The position numbers and the translations under genes are program-made. Shown one piece after another: positions 18,714-30,300 of a stretch of 64,000 bases of DNA. Location of the stretch: positions 186,001-250,000 of the forward strand of contig NZ_OY730232.1 of the NCBI RefSeq assembly GCF_963422545.1. The letters are read 5' to 3'. Source of the stretch: an uncultured Flavobacterium sp. (GTDB taxonomy: Bacteria > Bacteroidota > Bacteroidia > Flavobacteriales > Flavobacteriaceae). Under the pieces are notes generated by a model. That model searched no databases, was not told the origin of the DNA, and saw only the letters and a program-made list of their open reading frames with translations. Each line of letters begins with the position of its first letter. The first letter of the stretch is position 1.

Positions 18714-20123
18714 TTAGTAGTTTATTTTCAACTCTACTCTTCTGTTTTTCGCACGGCCTAAAGCAGTTTTGTTGCTGGCAATTGGTTTGCTTTCACCATA
18801 ACCAATTGCTGTCAATCTAGAGGCATCAATACCTTTTTTTATTAAATATTTTTTAACGGATTCCGTACGTTTTTGAGATAATTCTAAATTGAATGCATCG
18901 TTACCATTGCTGTCTGCATGTCCTTCGATAACCAATTTAGAAGATTGGTATTTATTAATTAAATTTGCCAGTTCATCCAACTGAACTAAAGATGCAACTT
19001 TTAATTTTTCACTATTATTTTCGAAGAAAATTTTACTTCCTAAATAGTTAATTCTTTGTATGTCTTGTTTTGTAATTTCAGGACATCCTTTATTTTCGAT
19101 AGTTCCTTTAACGGTAGGACAACCGTCATTCATATCAGCTACACCATCGCCATCAGAATCTGGACAGCCATTTAAACTTAATGGACCTGCAACATCTGGA
19201 CAACGGTCTAAATCATTTGAAATGCCATCTTTGTCATTATCCATAGGGCAACCCGTTTGGTCAACTTTGGTTCCCTTTTTAGTATCTGGACATTTATCGT
19301 TAATATCAGCCACGCCATCATGATCAGAATCCGGACAACCTTTTAAAGCAACCGTTCCTGCAATATCTGGACAAGCATCTAAAGAATCAGCTACGCCATC
19401 TTTGTCTTTGTCTTTGTCTAAAGGACACCCATTGGCATCTACTGATACACCAGCTGGAGTTCCTGGACAAGTATCATTACGATCCGAAATACCATCCTTA
19501 TCAGTATCATTTTTGTCTCCAATATTGAAAGTCAAACCAGCCATGTGTGATAAGTAAGCATCTTTTTTACCCTCAATGACACCATCTCTTCTGTCTCTAT
19601 TGGAATAGCTAAAGGTTTCTTGCAGGTTAAGCATAATTCCAGGACTCAATCTGAAATTTAACCCACCCCCTGCAGTAGGCAAAGCATAGTCAATCCTATC
19701 TTGGTCAAAGTTCAAATCATTGTCAAACAACATAGCACCAACACCTACAAATAGATAAGGTCTTATTAAGGATTCCGGTGCGGTCATATTAAATCTTAAA
19801 TTTAATGCTACCGAAGTAAAATCACTCTTGAAACTTCTCGAGGGACCAATGTTACCTATTATTCCTGTCGACGGACTATTGTAACCAATTGTTCCTTTTG
19901 AAGCAAGGAAATTTAAATCAAAATAACGATTTAAATAGCGCGATACAGATATCCCTCCAAAACCATAAAATGCTTTATCGGTTTTGTAGAAATTATTACC
20001 AAGATCCCCTTGATATTGTGTGATACCACTGTGAAGACCAATGTTCCATTTTTTATCTTCAGTTTGTGCTTTTGAGGCTATTGTAAATGCTAAGCAGATA
20101 CAAAGCAGTAAGTTTTTTTTCAT
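18714..20123 (-). CDS. OmpA-family porin with thrombospondin type 3 repeats
   Basis: A 469-residue outer-membrane protein. It has a signal peptide (ending TIASKAQ), then an eight-strand beta-barrel region (about 25-200). Next are thrombospondin type 3 calcium-binding repeats (about 205-345, D-x-D-x-D-G-x-x-D units such as DTDKDGISDRNDTCPGT). The C-terminal OmpA domain (about 365-469) carries the peptidoglycan-binding signature LVIEGHADSNGNDAFNLELS and ends RAKNRRVELKINY. This OprF-like layout is common in Bacteroidota and ties the outer membrane to the wall. It is transcribed alone with its own terminator. Confidence 0.9.
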   Translation of the reverse strand: MKKNLLLCICLAFTIASKAQTEDKKWNIGLHSGITQYQGDLGNNFYKTDKAFYGFGGISVSRYLNRYFDLNFLASKGTIGYNSPSTGIIGNIGPSRSFKSDFTSVALNLRFNMTAPESLIRPYLFVGVGAMLFDNDLNFDQDRIDYALPTAGGGLNFRLSPGIMLNLQETFSYSNRDRRDGVIEGKKDAYLSHMAGLTFNIGDKNDTDKDGISDRNDTCPGTPAGVSVDANGCPLDKDKDKDGVADSLDACPDIAGTVALKGCPDSDHDGVADINDKCPDTKKGTKVDQTGCPMDNDKDGISNDLDRCPDVAGPLSLNGCPDSDGDGVADMNDGCPTVKGTIENKGCPEITKQDIQRINYLGSKIFFENNSEKLKVASLVQLDELANLINKYQSSKLVIEGHADSNGNDAFNLELSQKRTESVKKYLIKKGIDASRLTAIGYGESKPIASNKTALGRAKNRRVELKINY

Positions 20124-20419
20124 CTTGACTTAAATTTTATAATAGTTGATACAAAGATGCCTCAGATGAAATCGTTTAATGTTATAGAACTTTATGAATA
20201 AGTTGTATCATTCCTACATTTTGATTATTGTATTATTAAAAAGATAATTTCTATTAACCTCTTCTTGGAGGGAAGTTAATAAGAAGGTTTTAAAATACCA
20301 GATTTAATGTTGTTGCATTTTACTATGGCTTGTTGCATAATTATTTTTCATTTACAGGATCTAAACTCGTTGTGTTTTATATAAACAAATTGATTGGTAA
20401 TTCATCAGGTGTTACCAAT

Positions 20420-21188
20420 TGTTCTGTCGTATCTGTGCAAATCAAATATAAGAGTTTAAGTAATTTAAAAGTTAACCCACCAATTTACAGAATGATTTAA
20501 ACATCGATATCCCTGGTTCAATCATCTGATCCTTTCTAAGCATATGCACAACTTCAATTCCACTTAAAGTTCTCTTTGCAGATTCAAAACTTTTAAAGCC
20601 TAATCCGTTTTATATGCGTCGCTTGATAAAACGATGGTCCTGTTCGACAATATTGTTGAGATATTTACATTGCCGGATTGCTATTTTAGAAAACGAACGT
20701 TTATTATAAACTCTAACATCATTTATGTTTGCTCCACTTTTATCAATATTTATTATATCTGGTTTACAATTCTTAGCAATTGCCTTTATTAAAAATGACT
20801 GAGCACTCATCCTCTGTCTTCGTCTAGTCAACAGGAAATCAACTGTATTGCCTGACTTATCAACAGCTCAATAGAGATAACACTACTGCCCTTTAACTTT
20901 TATATAAGTCTTGTCCATTCTCCAGCTAGTACCAACTTCTTTCTTTCGTTTATTCATTTGCGCTTCAATAAATGGGTTAAATTTATATACCCAACGTTGG
21001 CATGGTCAACTTGAACTCCTCTCATTTTCATTATCTCTTCAACATCTCGGTAACTTAACGAAAACCTAAGTCTGAAATATACCGCCTGAAGAATAATAGA
21101 TTTTGGATAACAATAACCTTTGATATTCATTAATTTTTGAATTTTAAAAAAGGCAAAGGTAAAATTTAACTCCAGATGCGATAGAACC
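20420..21188 (-). mobile_element. Decayed IS6-family insertion sequence
   Basis: Terminal inverted repeats are visible. The right end reads TCCAGATGCGATAGAACC (21171-21188). The left end reads GTTCTGTCGTATCTG (from 20421) with its first base changed. The element is about 770 bp, normal for IS6. Fragments of related copies are at 22205-22267, 54095-54219 and 55750-55988. Confidence 0.75.
20472..21130 (-). pseudogene. IS6-family transposase, broken
   Basis: Reading the minus strand in pieces gives MNIKGYCYPKSIILQAVYFR, then RDVEEIMKMRGVQVDHA. After a frameshift near 21000 come RWVYKFNPFIEAQMNKRKKE, WRMDKTYIKVKGQ, a stop, then AVDKSGNTVDFLL and finally FIKRRI, a stop, and GLGFKSFESAKRTLSGIEV. 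This is the IS6/IS240 order: zinc-finger-like start, HTH, then a DDE domain with D in WRMDKTYIKV, D in DKSG and E in NNIVEQDHR. At least one frameshift and two or three in-frame stops make it inactive. Confidence 0.78.
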
Positions 21189-21225
21189 AAAAAAATAACC
21201 ACTTGATCAAGTGGTTATTTTTTTT
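21189..21225 (-). terminator. Perfect palindromic terminator
   Basis: The uninterrupted palindrome AATAACCACTTGATCAAGTG and its continuation are flanked by A and T runs. It lies 15 bp past the stop codon of the metallo-hydrolase gene and directly abuts the right end of the IS6 fossil, so the insertion sequence may have landed in or beside it. Confidence 0.8.
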
Positions 21226-21240
21226 AAACAATTTAAAAGG

Positions 21241-21993
21241 TTATAATTCTAAAATTTCTCCGTCTTTTAAACGACGAATAATGATTTCCTGATCCTTACC
21301 TGAATCATCCAAAGCATTTTCAATATCAGGAAACTGCTTATATAATGGCGGATTAAAAAACTGGGCATAATGCATTGGAATTAATTGTTTTGACCCCAAA
21401 ATGCGTGTCGCACTTACGGCCTGCGCCGGAGTCATTGTTCCGAACATTTCAATTGCCGGAGTGACTTGCGGAACTGCTCCTACTACTCCGTTTACCGGTA
21501 AAAATGTAGCATCAAATGGTCCATATTTTTTAGCAACCTGCCACCAGTAGCCGTGCCAGTTGGTATCACCACCATGAAAAATTGTGTTTTTACCATCACT
21601 GATTACATAGGAAATCTGATCATCACCAATCCAGTCTACAGCAGGAACGGCCGTAATTGTAAAATCGCCTATGGTAAAAGTTTCACGCAATTTGGCGATT
21701 TTTGCTCCAATATTAATTTTTAAAGCTTCCAGATAAACAGGTTCAGGTCCCCAAAGTTCTCCATTGTTTGATAAAAGTTCCTTTAAAAAGGGTTTATCAA
21801 AATGATCCTGATGAATGTGTGTAATCAGAGCATGCGCTTTTCCTGTTTTAGATACAGGAACAGGAAATATAGGGAATTTTGGTGTTCCTAAAAACGGCTC
21901 CATATTAGCAACATTTTGCAAAGGATCAATATACAATGTTGTTGTAGGGCTCTCTATCATTAAGCCGGCCCAGGATAGTCTTGTAATTTTCAT
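21241..21993 (-). CDS. Metallo-beta-lactamase fold hydrolase (UlaG-like)
   Basis: A 250-residue protein with the metal-binding motif THIHQDHFD (about residues 58-66), then FHGGDTNWHGYW and IPMHYAQFF, which supply further metal ligands. This layout matches UlaG-like and YtnP/YfhI-like hydrolases of the MBL superfamily, which act on phosphodiesters, lactones or N-acyl compounds. No signal peptide is present, so it should act in the cytoplasm. It was probably downstream of an esterase gene, of which only the end remains at 22068-22206. The substrate is not predictable. Confidence 0.82.
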   Translation of the reverse strand: MKITRLSWAGLMIESPTTTLYIDPLQNVANMEPFLGTPKFPIFPVPVSKTGKAHALITHIHQDHFDKPFLKELLSNNGELWGPEPVYLEALKINIGAKIAKLRETFTIGDFTITAVPAVDWIGDDQISYVISDGKNTIFHGGDTNWHGYWWQVAKKYGPFDATFLPVNGVVGAVPQVTPAIEMFGTMTPAQAVSATRILGSKQLIPMHYAQFFNPPLYKQFPDIENALDDSGKDQEIIIRRLKDGEILEL

Positions 21994-22067
21994 TTGAATA
22001 AAATTTAAAAGTTTTTAAATGATAACTGCCATACAATTTAATGCATAGCAGTTATTTTTCCAACTAT

Positions 22068-22206
22068 TTATTTAAGATATTCTTTAAGCTGCACTAACAT
22101 CTGGATAAATAAATCTTTTCTCTGTGGCAATTCAGATAATGGATTCAATAATCCGAAGTCATGAATCACCCCATTGTAACGAACAGTTGTTGTTTTGATT
22201 CCGGTA
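22068..22206 (-). pseudogene. Alpha/beta hydrolase (esterase), C-terminal fragment
   Basis: The minus strand encodes GIKTTTVRYNGVIHDFGLLN followed by a 25-residue helical end and a stop at 22068. The H-D-F with a preceding R-Y-x-G-x-x is the catalytic-histidine block of hormone-sensitive-lipase-type esterases. The rest of the gene (about 250 codons) is missing, and an IS6 fragment begins at the break. Confidence 0.6.
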
Positions 22207-22267
22207 TGAAAGGTGTAAACTTATAAACCCAACGCTGAATCGTGGCATGATTTACAATTACTCTTCT
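22205..22267 (-). mobile_element. IS6-family transposase fragment
   Basis: The minus strand encodes RRVIVNHATIQRWVYKFTPF, matching the helix-turn-helix part (GVQVDHAT..RWVYKFNPF) of the larger IS6 copy at 20472-21130. Only about 60 bp survive, bounded by the esterase fragment on one side and by a block shared with 58204 on the other. Confidence 0.6.
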
Positions 22268-22310
22268 TGGAGTTGCCTTCTAATTTGCCACAGAAAGCTA
22301 AGACGGTTTT
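22268..22310. repeat. 42-bp block shared with 58204-58245
   Basis: The block runs from TGGAGTTGCCTTC to GACGGTTTT and matches 58204-58245 with about five differences. In both places it directly abuts a truncated transposase gene. It may be the end of another element or a recombination scar. The stretch 22311-22697 beyond it shows no recognised gene. Confidence 0.55.
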
Positions 22311-22697
22311 TAAAAATATTTCACGAAGCAAAGTTTTGTGGCAAAATCGTGGCACAAGGTATTTTTAAGCAATTAAAAATTCAGAAAAATCAAGACCTAA
22401 GAAGTCTAGGTTCGAATATTATTAAACATCAATTTCTGAGAGCATCTATAGGCGTACCTTTTTTAAGACGTTTCCAAAACCCTCCAACAAAAAACTCAAA
22501 AGATAGGTTCTGAATAATACTGTACGTGTACCTCTTGAAACTTATTATAAATATTAGAAGCATTATATAAAACATCATTGAAATTATCACATTCATTACA
22601 ACATATTAACCCCTAAAGTAATTTGTATAATTAGAGACTGTTTAAAAACTTTAGTGATTTAAGTTTCACGGCAAAATTGTCAATGTAAGAAGAAGGA

Positions 22698-25600
22698 TTA
22701 ACTCAAATCCTCCCCTTTATTTTTAATATAGTCATTAGGAGTAATACCATACATTTTTTTGAATTCGCGACTAAAGTATTTGGCATCGTTAAAACCAACT
22801 TGTATAGCAACTGAGGCAATAGAAGTCTCCCCTTTTTGAAAAAACTCTACAGCATGTTTTAATCGTTGTGTTTTAATAAACTCATTTAATGAGAAATTGG
22901 TAAGAGCACTAAACTTTTTGTACAAAACAGATTTACTCATACCAATTTCTGAAGTAATAAAAGCGAGATCTAAATTAGTATTGGCAATGTTGCTTTCGAT
23001 GATCTGATACAGTTTCTGCAAGAATTTTTCATCCTGTGATGCATCTGTACTTGTTATAATTGGTAATTTTAATAATTGTTCGCTGTATTTTTTTTGCATT
23101 GCTCTTTTTAAAGACAAGAGATTACGAATATTCAATTGCAAAATCTGATCACTAAAAGGTTTTGTAACATAGGCATCGGCACCATGTTGCAAACCATGTA
23201 TCTGATGTATCGGAGCCGACTTGGCCGTCAGCATAATTACAGGTATATGAGAAGTACGGACATCTGTTTTTAATTTTCTGCAAAGTTCCAAACCATCCAT
23301 TATAGGCATCATTACATCGCTAATAATTAAATCAGGAAGAGTCTGAATGGCATTTTTCCAGCCTTCTAGCCCATTTTCGCTTACATGAACGTGGTATTGA
23401 TTTTCTAAAGATTGCTTGATAAAATCTCTAACTTCATCGTTATCTTCCACAATTAAAATGTGTGCCTCTTTGTTTTTATTACCAATAACTTCTGGATTGT
23501 CAATTAAACCCTCAGATGTATAATCATCAACTTCCTGATAAATTGAGCTTTCAATCTCTGACGCAGAAACAATATCAATCTCTTTTAAATGTTTTTTCCC
23601 TAGTGGCAATGTTACTGTAAAAGTAGTTTTTCCTGTTTTGTTTACTTTATCTGATTTACTTTTTACTTTTATTTTGCCCTTATGAAGTTCTACCAAATTT
23701 TTTGAAAGTGCCAAGCCAATACCTGTACCCATACTTTGATCTGCCTGATAAAAGTTATTGAAAATATTATCAATATTATCAATTGCAATTCCTTTTCCGT
23801 TATCTGTTACCGCAATTTTTACCTGTTGCTTTTTTAAAACAATTTCTAAAGAAATTTTACCTTGATTTTGAGTAAACTTGAAAGCGTTTGAAAGCAAGTT
23901 AAAAAACACTTTTTCCATTTGATCCTTATCAAAATAAATCAAAATTTGAGGATGACTGCTTTTAAAAGTGTATTGAATATTTTTTGCTTCAGCAAGCGTT
24001 TGAAAATAATCAAAGATTTCTTTTAAAGAACTCACAATATTCTCTTCGAAGAAATACATGCGTAAATTCCCCGAATCTGCTTTCCTGAAATCTAATAATT
24101 CATTCACCAATCGATACAGCCGTTCTGTATTCTTTTTTATACTGAGCGCATATTTATTTGCTGGTGTATTTGCTGTAGTTAATTGTTCTAATTTTTCAAT
24201 AGGCCCCAAAATCAAGGTTAATGGCGTCCTGATTTCATGCGAAATATTGGTAAAAAAATCCAACTTCATTTGATAGCTTTTTTGCTGATGCTCAGCTTCT
24301 AATTGCTCAAAATAAAGCTCTTGCTTAAGCTTTGCCCTGGCATTAAAAAACTGAATAATATAGTACACTATTACAGAGGCTGTTATAAAATAGATTAAAT
24401 AAGCCCACCAGGTCTTCCAAAGCGGTGGAAGCACTTCTATATTAATTTTCTTTAAATTCTTGCTCCAAATACCATCATTATTAGCCGCTTTGATCATAAA
24501 TTGATATTTCCCTGCAGGCAAATTGGTATAGGTTGCTGTTGGAATATCTACATAATTCCAGTTTTTTTCAAAACCATCAAGCTTGTATGCATATTTATTT
24601 TTATTTGATTTTATGAAGTTTAAAGCAGAAAATTCGATGGTAAAAATATTCTGATCATGATTAAAAGTTAAGGTATTGGCAACATTAATATCTTGATTTA
24701 GAATTCCTGTTTCATCATTAATTCTAACAGGTATATTAAACAATTTAAGATTTGACAGGACGACATTCGGCACTACTGTATTTTTCTCTATATCATTAGG
24801 TAAAAAACTAACTAAGCCATTGTAGGTCCCAAAAAACATTCTTCCCTGGCTATCATTTAAAAAGGAATCGGTATTAAACTGAATATCTGGTAATCCATCT
24901 ACAATATTAAAACTTCTGAAAGTATTTAATCTACGGTTGTATTTTACAAGACCATTATCAGTACTGATCCATAAATTAGTGTCTTTATCCTCTGTAATAC
25001 CCAATATATTATCGCTGGGTAAACCATCACTAATATTGAAAATTTTAAAAGTATTATCTTTTAAATTAAGTAACGCTAAACCACTATGGTAACTTCCTAC
25101 CCATATATGTCCCTTAGTATCTTGGTGGAAACAGTTAACGTAATAATTGAATGATTTATTGGAGCTGTCCCTGAAGTTTACAAACTGAAGTCCCGAAGCT
25201 TTACAAACATGGATTCCGATAGGTGTACCTATCCAGATTGCGCCTTTTTTATCTTCAAATAAAGCAGTGATCCATCTCTCTACAGCTGTATTTTTTGTAT
25301 TTGAGGGGAAAAAACTAAATTTTTGCTTTTCAATATCATACACATTCAAACCAATATCGGTTCCAATAAATATTTTATTTTCTTTACTGATAACCATGCA
25401 GTTAATATTATCTGAAGCAATATTATTACTATTATCTCTGCCTCGTTTAAAAGCAGTAAAATTGGATGTTTTTGGATCAAAAAAGTTCAGACCACCCAAA
25501 GCTGTACCTATCCATAAATTTTGATTTTTGTCTATAGCTATGGCTTTAACTAAATTAGAACTTAAGCTATTCTTATTGGTAATACTATTTTTATAGGTAA

Positions 25601-26786
25601 TAAACTGCTGACTGTTTCTGTCAAAATAATTTAAACCTCCTGCTTCTGTACCAATCCATAAATTTTGTTTGCGGTCTTCAACAATAGCACTAATTATATT
25701 ACTGCTGATACTATTTTTTGCGATCGTATTCTGATAGACAGTAAAAGGTGTATTTACAGAATAAACTACATTAACTCCTCCAAAATAAGTTGCCATCCAG
25801 ACAGAACCATTTTTATCCTGAAAAATATCATGAATAGAGTTTTGACTTAAACTGTTGAGTTGCGTTGGGTCGTGCTGATAATTTATAAATTTATAGGTAT
25901 AAGGATTTAAAATAGATAATCCGTCCTGAGTTCCTATCCAGAGTGATCCATTTTTATGGCGTAAAATTTTACGGACATTGTTGTTTACCAATGAATTTTT
26001 ATCGCTGTTGTTTTTTATAAAATGCAACAACTGAGATGATTTTTTATCAAAAAGATAAATACCATTTTTTTTGGTACCAATCCAGTATTTTAAGTTTTGA
26101 TCTTGTGTTATACTTGTAATTTGATTTATAGCTGCACCGCTGTTAAACTGGTCAGTAAAATGTCTTTTTATGACTAATTTTTTCCTCACAAAATATAATT
26201 CGAATAATCCCGCAGATGTCCCAACCCAGATATGATGTATATTGTCTTCAAAAAATTCAGAAACTTGTAAGATTCCTTTTGAAATTTGGATAAGAATATT
26301 TTTTTTGCTGTTTGCTGCTCTAAATTTTAGCTGCGTTAACGAACCTATCCATAAATTGCCTTTACTGTCTTGCAATACTTTTAAAAGGTTTTCGCTTTGC
26401 GGAATAACAGTCTCAAAGGAATTATCTTCAGGATGGTATAAATCTAATCCATTAGATACCACCCACATTTTTTTATCTCTACTTAAAACCAGTTGTTTGA
26501 TAAAATCGTTTGAAGATATACTGGTTTTGTTTTCAGGGTCTTTTTTAAAGATTTTAAATGTACGGCCATCAAAACGATTTAAACCATATTTTGTACCCAG
26601 CCAGATATATCCGGTCGAATCCTGATTGATAGACAAAACCGAATTATTTGAAAGACCATTAGTAACATCAAGACGATTAAAAGATAATGGCTTAGATTGG
26701 GCAAAGCTGTTTGAAGTTGCAAAAAATAAACTCCAGAGGCAAATCCCAAAAAACAGAAACGTGAGGTTACGATTTCTAAAAGTCAT
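22698..26786 (-). CDS. Hybrid two-component system sensor/AraC regulator of the PUL
   Basis: A 1362-residue one-protein signalling system. A signal peptide is followed by about fourteen periplasmic propeller repeats (I-W-(I/V)-G-T-x-x-G-L units, about 45-690), a Y_Y_Y domain (about 700-788) and one membrane segment (about 792-812). Then come the histidine kinase (NISHEIRTPLTL, His near 850; ATPase motifs NLLSNAFKFT, DNGKGI and GTGIGLALS), a receiver domain (VEDNDEV; phospho-Asp in IISDVMMPIMDG near 1155) and a C-terminal AraC helix-turn-helix. Such proteins sense a glycan fragment in the periplasm and switch on the adjoining PUL. It is divergent from susC with 612 bp between. Confidence 0.93.
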   Translation of the reverse strand: MTFRNRNLTFLFFGICLWSLFFATSNSFAQSKPLSFNRLDVTNGLSNNSVLSINQDSTGYIWLGTKYGLNRFDGRTFKIFKKDPENKTSISSNDFIKQLVLSRDKKMWVVSNGLDLYHPEDNSFETVIPQSENLLKVLQDSKGNLWIGSLTQLKFRAANSKKNILIQISKGILQVSEFFEDNIHHIWVGTSAGLFELYFVRKKLVIKRHFTDQFNSGAAINQITSITQDQNLKYWIGTKKNGIYLFDKKSSQLLHFIKNNSDKNSLVNNNVRKILRHKNGSLWIGTQDGLSILNPYTYKFINYQHDPTQLNSLSQNSIHDIFQDKNGSVWMATYFGGVNVVYSVNTPFTVYQNTIAKNSISSNIISAIVEDRKQNLWIGTEAGGLNYFDRNSQQFITYKNSITNKNSLSSNLVKAIAIDKNQNLWIGTALGGLNFFDPKTSNFTAFKRGRDNSNNIASDNINCMVISKENKIFIGTDIGLNVYDIEKQKFSFFPSNTKNTAVERWITALFEDKKGAIWIGTPIGIHVCKASGLQFVNFRDSSNKSFNYYVNCFHQDTKGHIWVGSYHSGLALLNLKDNTFKIFNISDGLPSDNILGITEDKDTNLWISTDNGLVKYNRRLNTFRSFNIVDGLPDIQFNTDSFLNDSQGRMFFGTYNGLVSFLPNDIEKNTVVPNVVLSNLKLFNIPVRINDETGILNQDINVANTLTFNHDQNIFTIEFSALNFIKSNKNKYAYKLDGFEKNWNYVDIPTATYTNLPAGKYQFMIKAANNDGIWSKNLKKINIEVLPPLWKTWWAYLIYFITASVIVYYIIQFFNARAKLKQELYFEQLEAEHQQKSYQMKLDFFTNISHEIRTPLTLILGPIEKLEQLTTANTPANKYALSIKKNTERLYRLVNELLDFRKADSGNLRMYFFEENIVSSLKEIFDYFQTLAEAKNIQYTFKSSHPQILIYFDKDQMEKVFFNLLSNAFKFTQNQGKISLEIVLKKQQVKIAVTDNGKGIAIDNIDNIFNNFYQADQSMGTGIGLALSKNLVELHKGKIKVKSKSDKVNKTGKTTFTVTLPLGKKHLKEIDIVSASEIESSIYQEVDDYTSEGLIDNPEVIGNKNKEAHILIVEDNDEVRDFIKQSLENQYHVHVSENGLEGWKNAIQTLPDLIISDVMMPIMDGLELCRKLKTDVRTSHIPVIMLTAKSAPIHQIHGLQHGADAYVTKPFSDQILQLNIRNLLSLKRAMQKKYSEQLLKLPIITSTDASQDEKFLQKLYQIIESNIANTNLDLAFITSEIGMSKSVLYKKFSALTNFSLNEFIKTQRLKHAVEFFQKGETSIASVAIQVGFNDAKYFSREFKKMYGITPNDYIKNKGEDLS

Positions 26787-27398
26787 TAAATGATTTTTAA
26801 GGTTTATAAAATGAAGTATCTAAGATACTGTGTAGTGACCAAATTTACAATTACGAAGTGTGAGGTAACTGTTAATTAATACCATTACAAATTCATCAAT
26901 TTGATTACAAATGGTTGTCAAAAGTAATAGAAATTTTATGAGTCTGGAAATAATAAAATTCATTTAATTAATATTTTAATTATTTTATGTATTTTTTTAA
27001 GACTTTATAGATACAGAATTCGTAAAAAATTTTGATAAAGAATAAATTTTAACAAGTACAAGTTTACTCCTTCTCTTTGTATGATTTAAAATTAAATAGG
27101 GAAATTCACAAAAAAACAGCCTCAGAAGCCCTAAATCAACTCAAAAGGAAGATTTTAACCTAAAAAAGGAGAAAATTACCTCCTTCGAAAACGATGTCGT
27201 ACTAGATTTGAAATCAACAAACAGGATTAAATAAAGTACTAACATCTTATTAAACAACTTAAATAGTTTTTTCTATAACTTGTATACAATATAATGTGCT
27301 TTTTAATAATTGATATTTCATTTGTTGCTTTTTCTGTTTTGTAAACATTTTTTATGTGTGAACTAAACTAACTTTTAACCAATAACTTAGAATTAATT
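26787..27398. promoter_or_regulatory. Divergent control region between the sensor and susC
   Basis: A 612-bp non-coding interval separates the hybrid regulator from susC. It must hold both promoters and the AraC-domain binding sites. It is very AT-rich. I could not identify a convincing TTTG-N19-TAnnTTTG promoter or an operator repeat by eye, so no internal sites are called. Confidence 0.5.
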
Positions 27399-30300
27399 AT
27401 GAAAAAACTGAATTTGAAATACCAGCCTTTTAATAAAGCGCTTATACATTTATTTGTTGGTATGTTCGTACTAATGACTCCGGTTTTTACTCAGGCACAA
27501 AGCAAAATAATATCTGGTATTGTACAGGATGAAAAAAAAGATCCCCTTCCTGGTGTTACAATCCTTGTAAAAGGAACAAAGGAAGCTGCTGTAACGGATT
27601 ATAGCGGTCAATATAAAATCAAAGCCGATTCAAAAGATCAATTAACTTTTTCCTATATGGGTTTTGAAACGACTACAGTTACAGTGGGAAACAAAACCTC
27701 ATTAAATGTTGTTTTAAAGTCTACAACCAGTAATCTGGATGAGATTGTTGTGATTGGATACGGATCTGTAAAAAGAAAAGATTTAACAGGATCTGTTTCA
27801 AGTGTATCTATGTCTGATTTTAGAAAATCTCCTGTTCGTTCTTTTGACGAAGCTTTAGCAGGCCGTGTTGCCGGAGTTCAGGTAACTTCATCAGATGGTA
27901 GACCCGGTTCTGGTACTAATATCGTAATTAGAGGAAACAACTCTGTTACACAAGCAAATAGCCCATTGTATGTGATTGATGGTTTTTTAATTGAAGATCC
28001 AAATAATAATATAATCAATCCAAATGATATAGAGTCTATTGAGGTTTTAAAAGATGCATCTGCAACAGCTATTTATGGTTCCAGAGGAGCAAATGGTGTT
28101 ATTGTTATTCAAACCAAAAAAGGCAAAGAAGGAAAACCTGTTTTTGCATTTTCAAGCTCAATTGGTATTCAGCAAGTTGCTAACAAAATGGATGTGATGA
28201 ACACGTATGAATTCGTAAAGTATCAATTAGAAAACAATCCTAATCTTACCAGCGCGCAAGGACAAACAAAAACTCCAACAGAAATTTATCTTACCGGTCC
28301 CGGAAAAACACTTGAAGATTATAGAAATGTAGCAAGCACAGATTGGCAGGATTTGGTTACCCGCACTGCTTTGTTTCAAAATAATAACATTTCTGTTTCC
28401 GGAGGAACTAAAAAAATAAAATATTCATTGTCAGGATCGCATACTGACCAAGATGGTATATTATTAAATTCAAACTACTTAAGATACCAGGGGCGTGCAA
28501 ATGTTGATTATAAAATAACTAATAAGTTAAAAATCGGAGTTAATTCAAATTATAGCTATTTGAAACAAACAGGGCTTGATCCTACCCAAACAACTTCTGG
28601 TGGCAGCGGTACCAGTAATCTTATGACTTCTGTTTGGGGATCTCGCCCATACACCCCTAATGTGAATAATCCGGAGGATGTTTTTATGGATCCGAATATT
28701 GATTCAGCAAATGATTACCGAGTAAATCCTGTTTTAAATCTTGAGAATACATATAATGTAACCACTACTAAAAATATTGCTGTTAATGGATATCTTGAAT
28801 ATCTGTTCACCAAAGATTTAAAATTTAGAACTACTTATGGTTTTATTGAAAATCATTCTGATAAAGATGAGTTCTATAACACCAAAACAGCTTACGGACG
28901 TCCCGGGAATCCAAATGGGGTAAACGGAAAAATGATGCAAAACAATTACAACAATTGGCTAAATGAAAATACCCTGACCTGGGAAAAACAACTGGGAGCA
29001 AAATCAAAATTTACCGCTTTAGGAGGATTTACTGCTCAAAAACAAAGAACCTGGTCTAATGGTAGAGCTGTAAATCAGTTGCTAAATGAAGACTTAATGT
29101 TTGACGGGTTTGATCAGGGGACTCAATTAAGAATAGATCCAAGTGAATCAGTTTGGACAATGAGTTCTTTTTTAGGCAGAGTAAACTATAATTATGATTC
29201 CAAGTATATGATTACTGCTTCTTTCAGAGCAGATGGATCTTCTAAATTTCCTTCTAAAAACCATTGGGGATATTTCCCGTCGGGGGCAGTTTCCTGGAAA
29301 TTTAATGAAGAAAAATTCCTGAAAAATTTTAAAAAATTATCTGAGGGTAAAATACGATTGAGTTATGGACAAACCGGTAACAACCGCGTAGGAGATTTTG
29401 ATTACCTTACCACTTACTACAATCCTGCAAGTCCTTTATTTGGTACCTATACTTTTGACAGGAATTATGTTATTGGAGTTGCTGCTACAAAACTTGGAAA
29501 CCCTGACCTGAAATGGGAAACTACAGAGCAGATTGATGCAGGTATTGATTTAGGTTTCTTTAATCAAAGAATCACTTTCACTGCAGATGTTTATCAAAAA
29601 ACAACTAAAGATTTATTACTTAAAGCACAACTTCCCTTATCTACAGGATTCACTTCAGCATATAAAAACGTTGGTAGTGTACGAAATAGAGGTTTGGAAT
29701 TAAGCTTAGTAACTAAAAATATTGTTACTGATAATTTTACATGGACCAGCAGTTTTAATATCTCTTTCAATAAAAATGAGCTGTTAGCCTTAGCCGAAGG
29801 ACAAGACAAACTAGAAACTATTATCCCTTGGGATTTTAACTGGAGTACCGTAAGTACCTATGTTGCAAAAAAAGGAGAATCTTTAGGTGATATGTATGGT
29901 TTTGAATATTCAGGAACCTATAAATATGATGATTTTAATACTTCAGTTAATGGTAGTGGTGCAACAGTTTATGCTTTAAAACCAGAAATTGCCACTAACG
30001 GGAATACAAGAGCAAATATTCAGCCAGGTGATGTTAAATATAAAGATCAAAATGGTGATGGTGTTATAAATAAAAACGACTATACTAAAATTGGGAATGG
30101 TTTGCCGGTTCATACTGGTGGATTTAGCAATAATTTCACTTACAAAAATTTTGATTTAAACATCTTTTTCCAATGGTCATATGGTAACAATATTTTAAAT
30201 GCAAATCGCATTCTATTTGACGGAAATCAAAAAGGACAGGAAGGTTTAAACCAATTTGCAAGCTATCAAGATCGTTGGTCTGCATCAAATCCAAATTCTG

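Noticed and set aside
22390..22425. CTAGGTTCGAAT looked like a tRNA T-arm, perhaps an attachment site
   Set aside because: No acceptor, D or anticodon arms can be folded around it, so it is not a tRNA and there is no support for a tRNA-end site.
27300..27380. TTTG followed 19 bp later by AACATTTT upstream of susC as a promoter
   Set aside because: The second box fits the TAnnTTTG consensus poorly, and several equally weak matches exist in the same AT-rich stretch.
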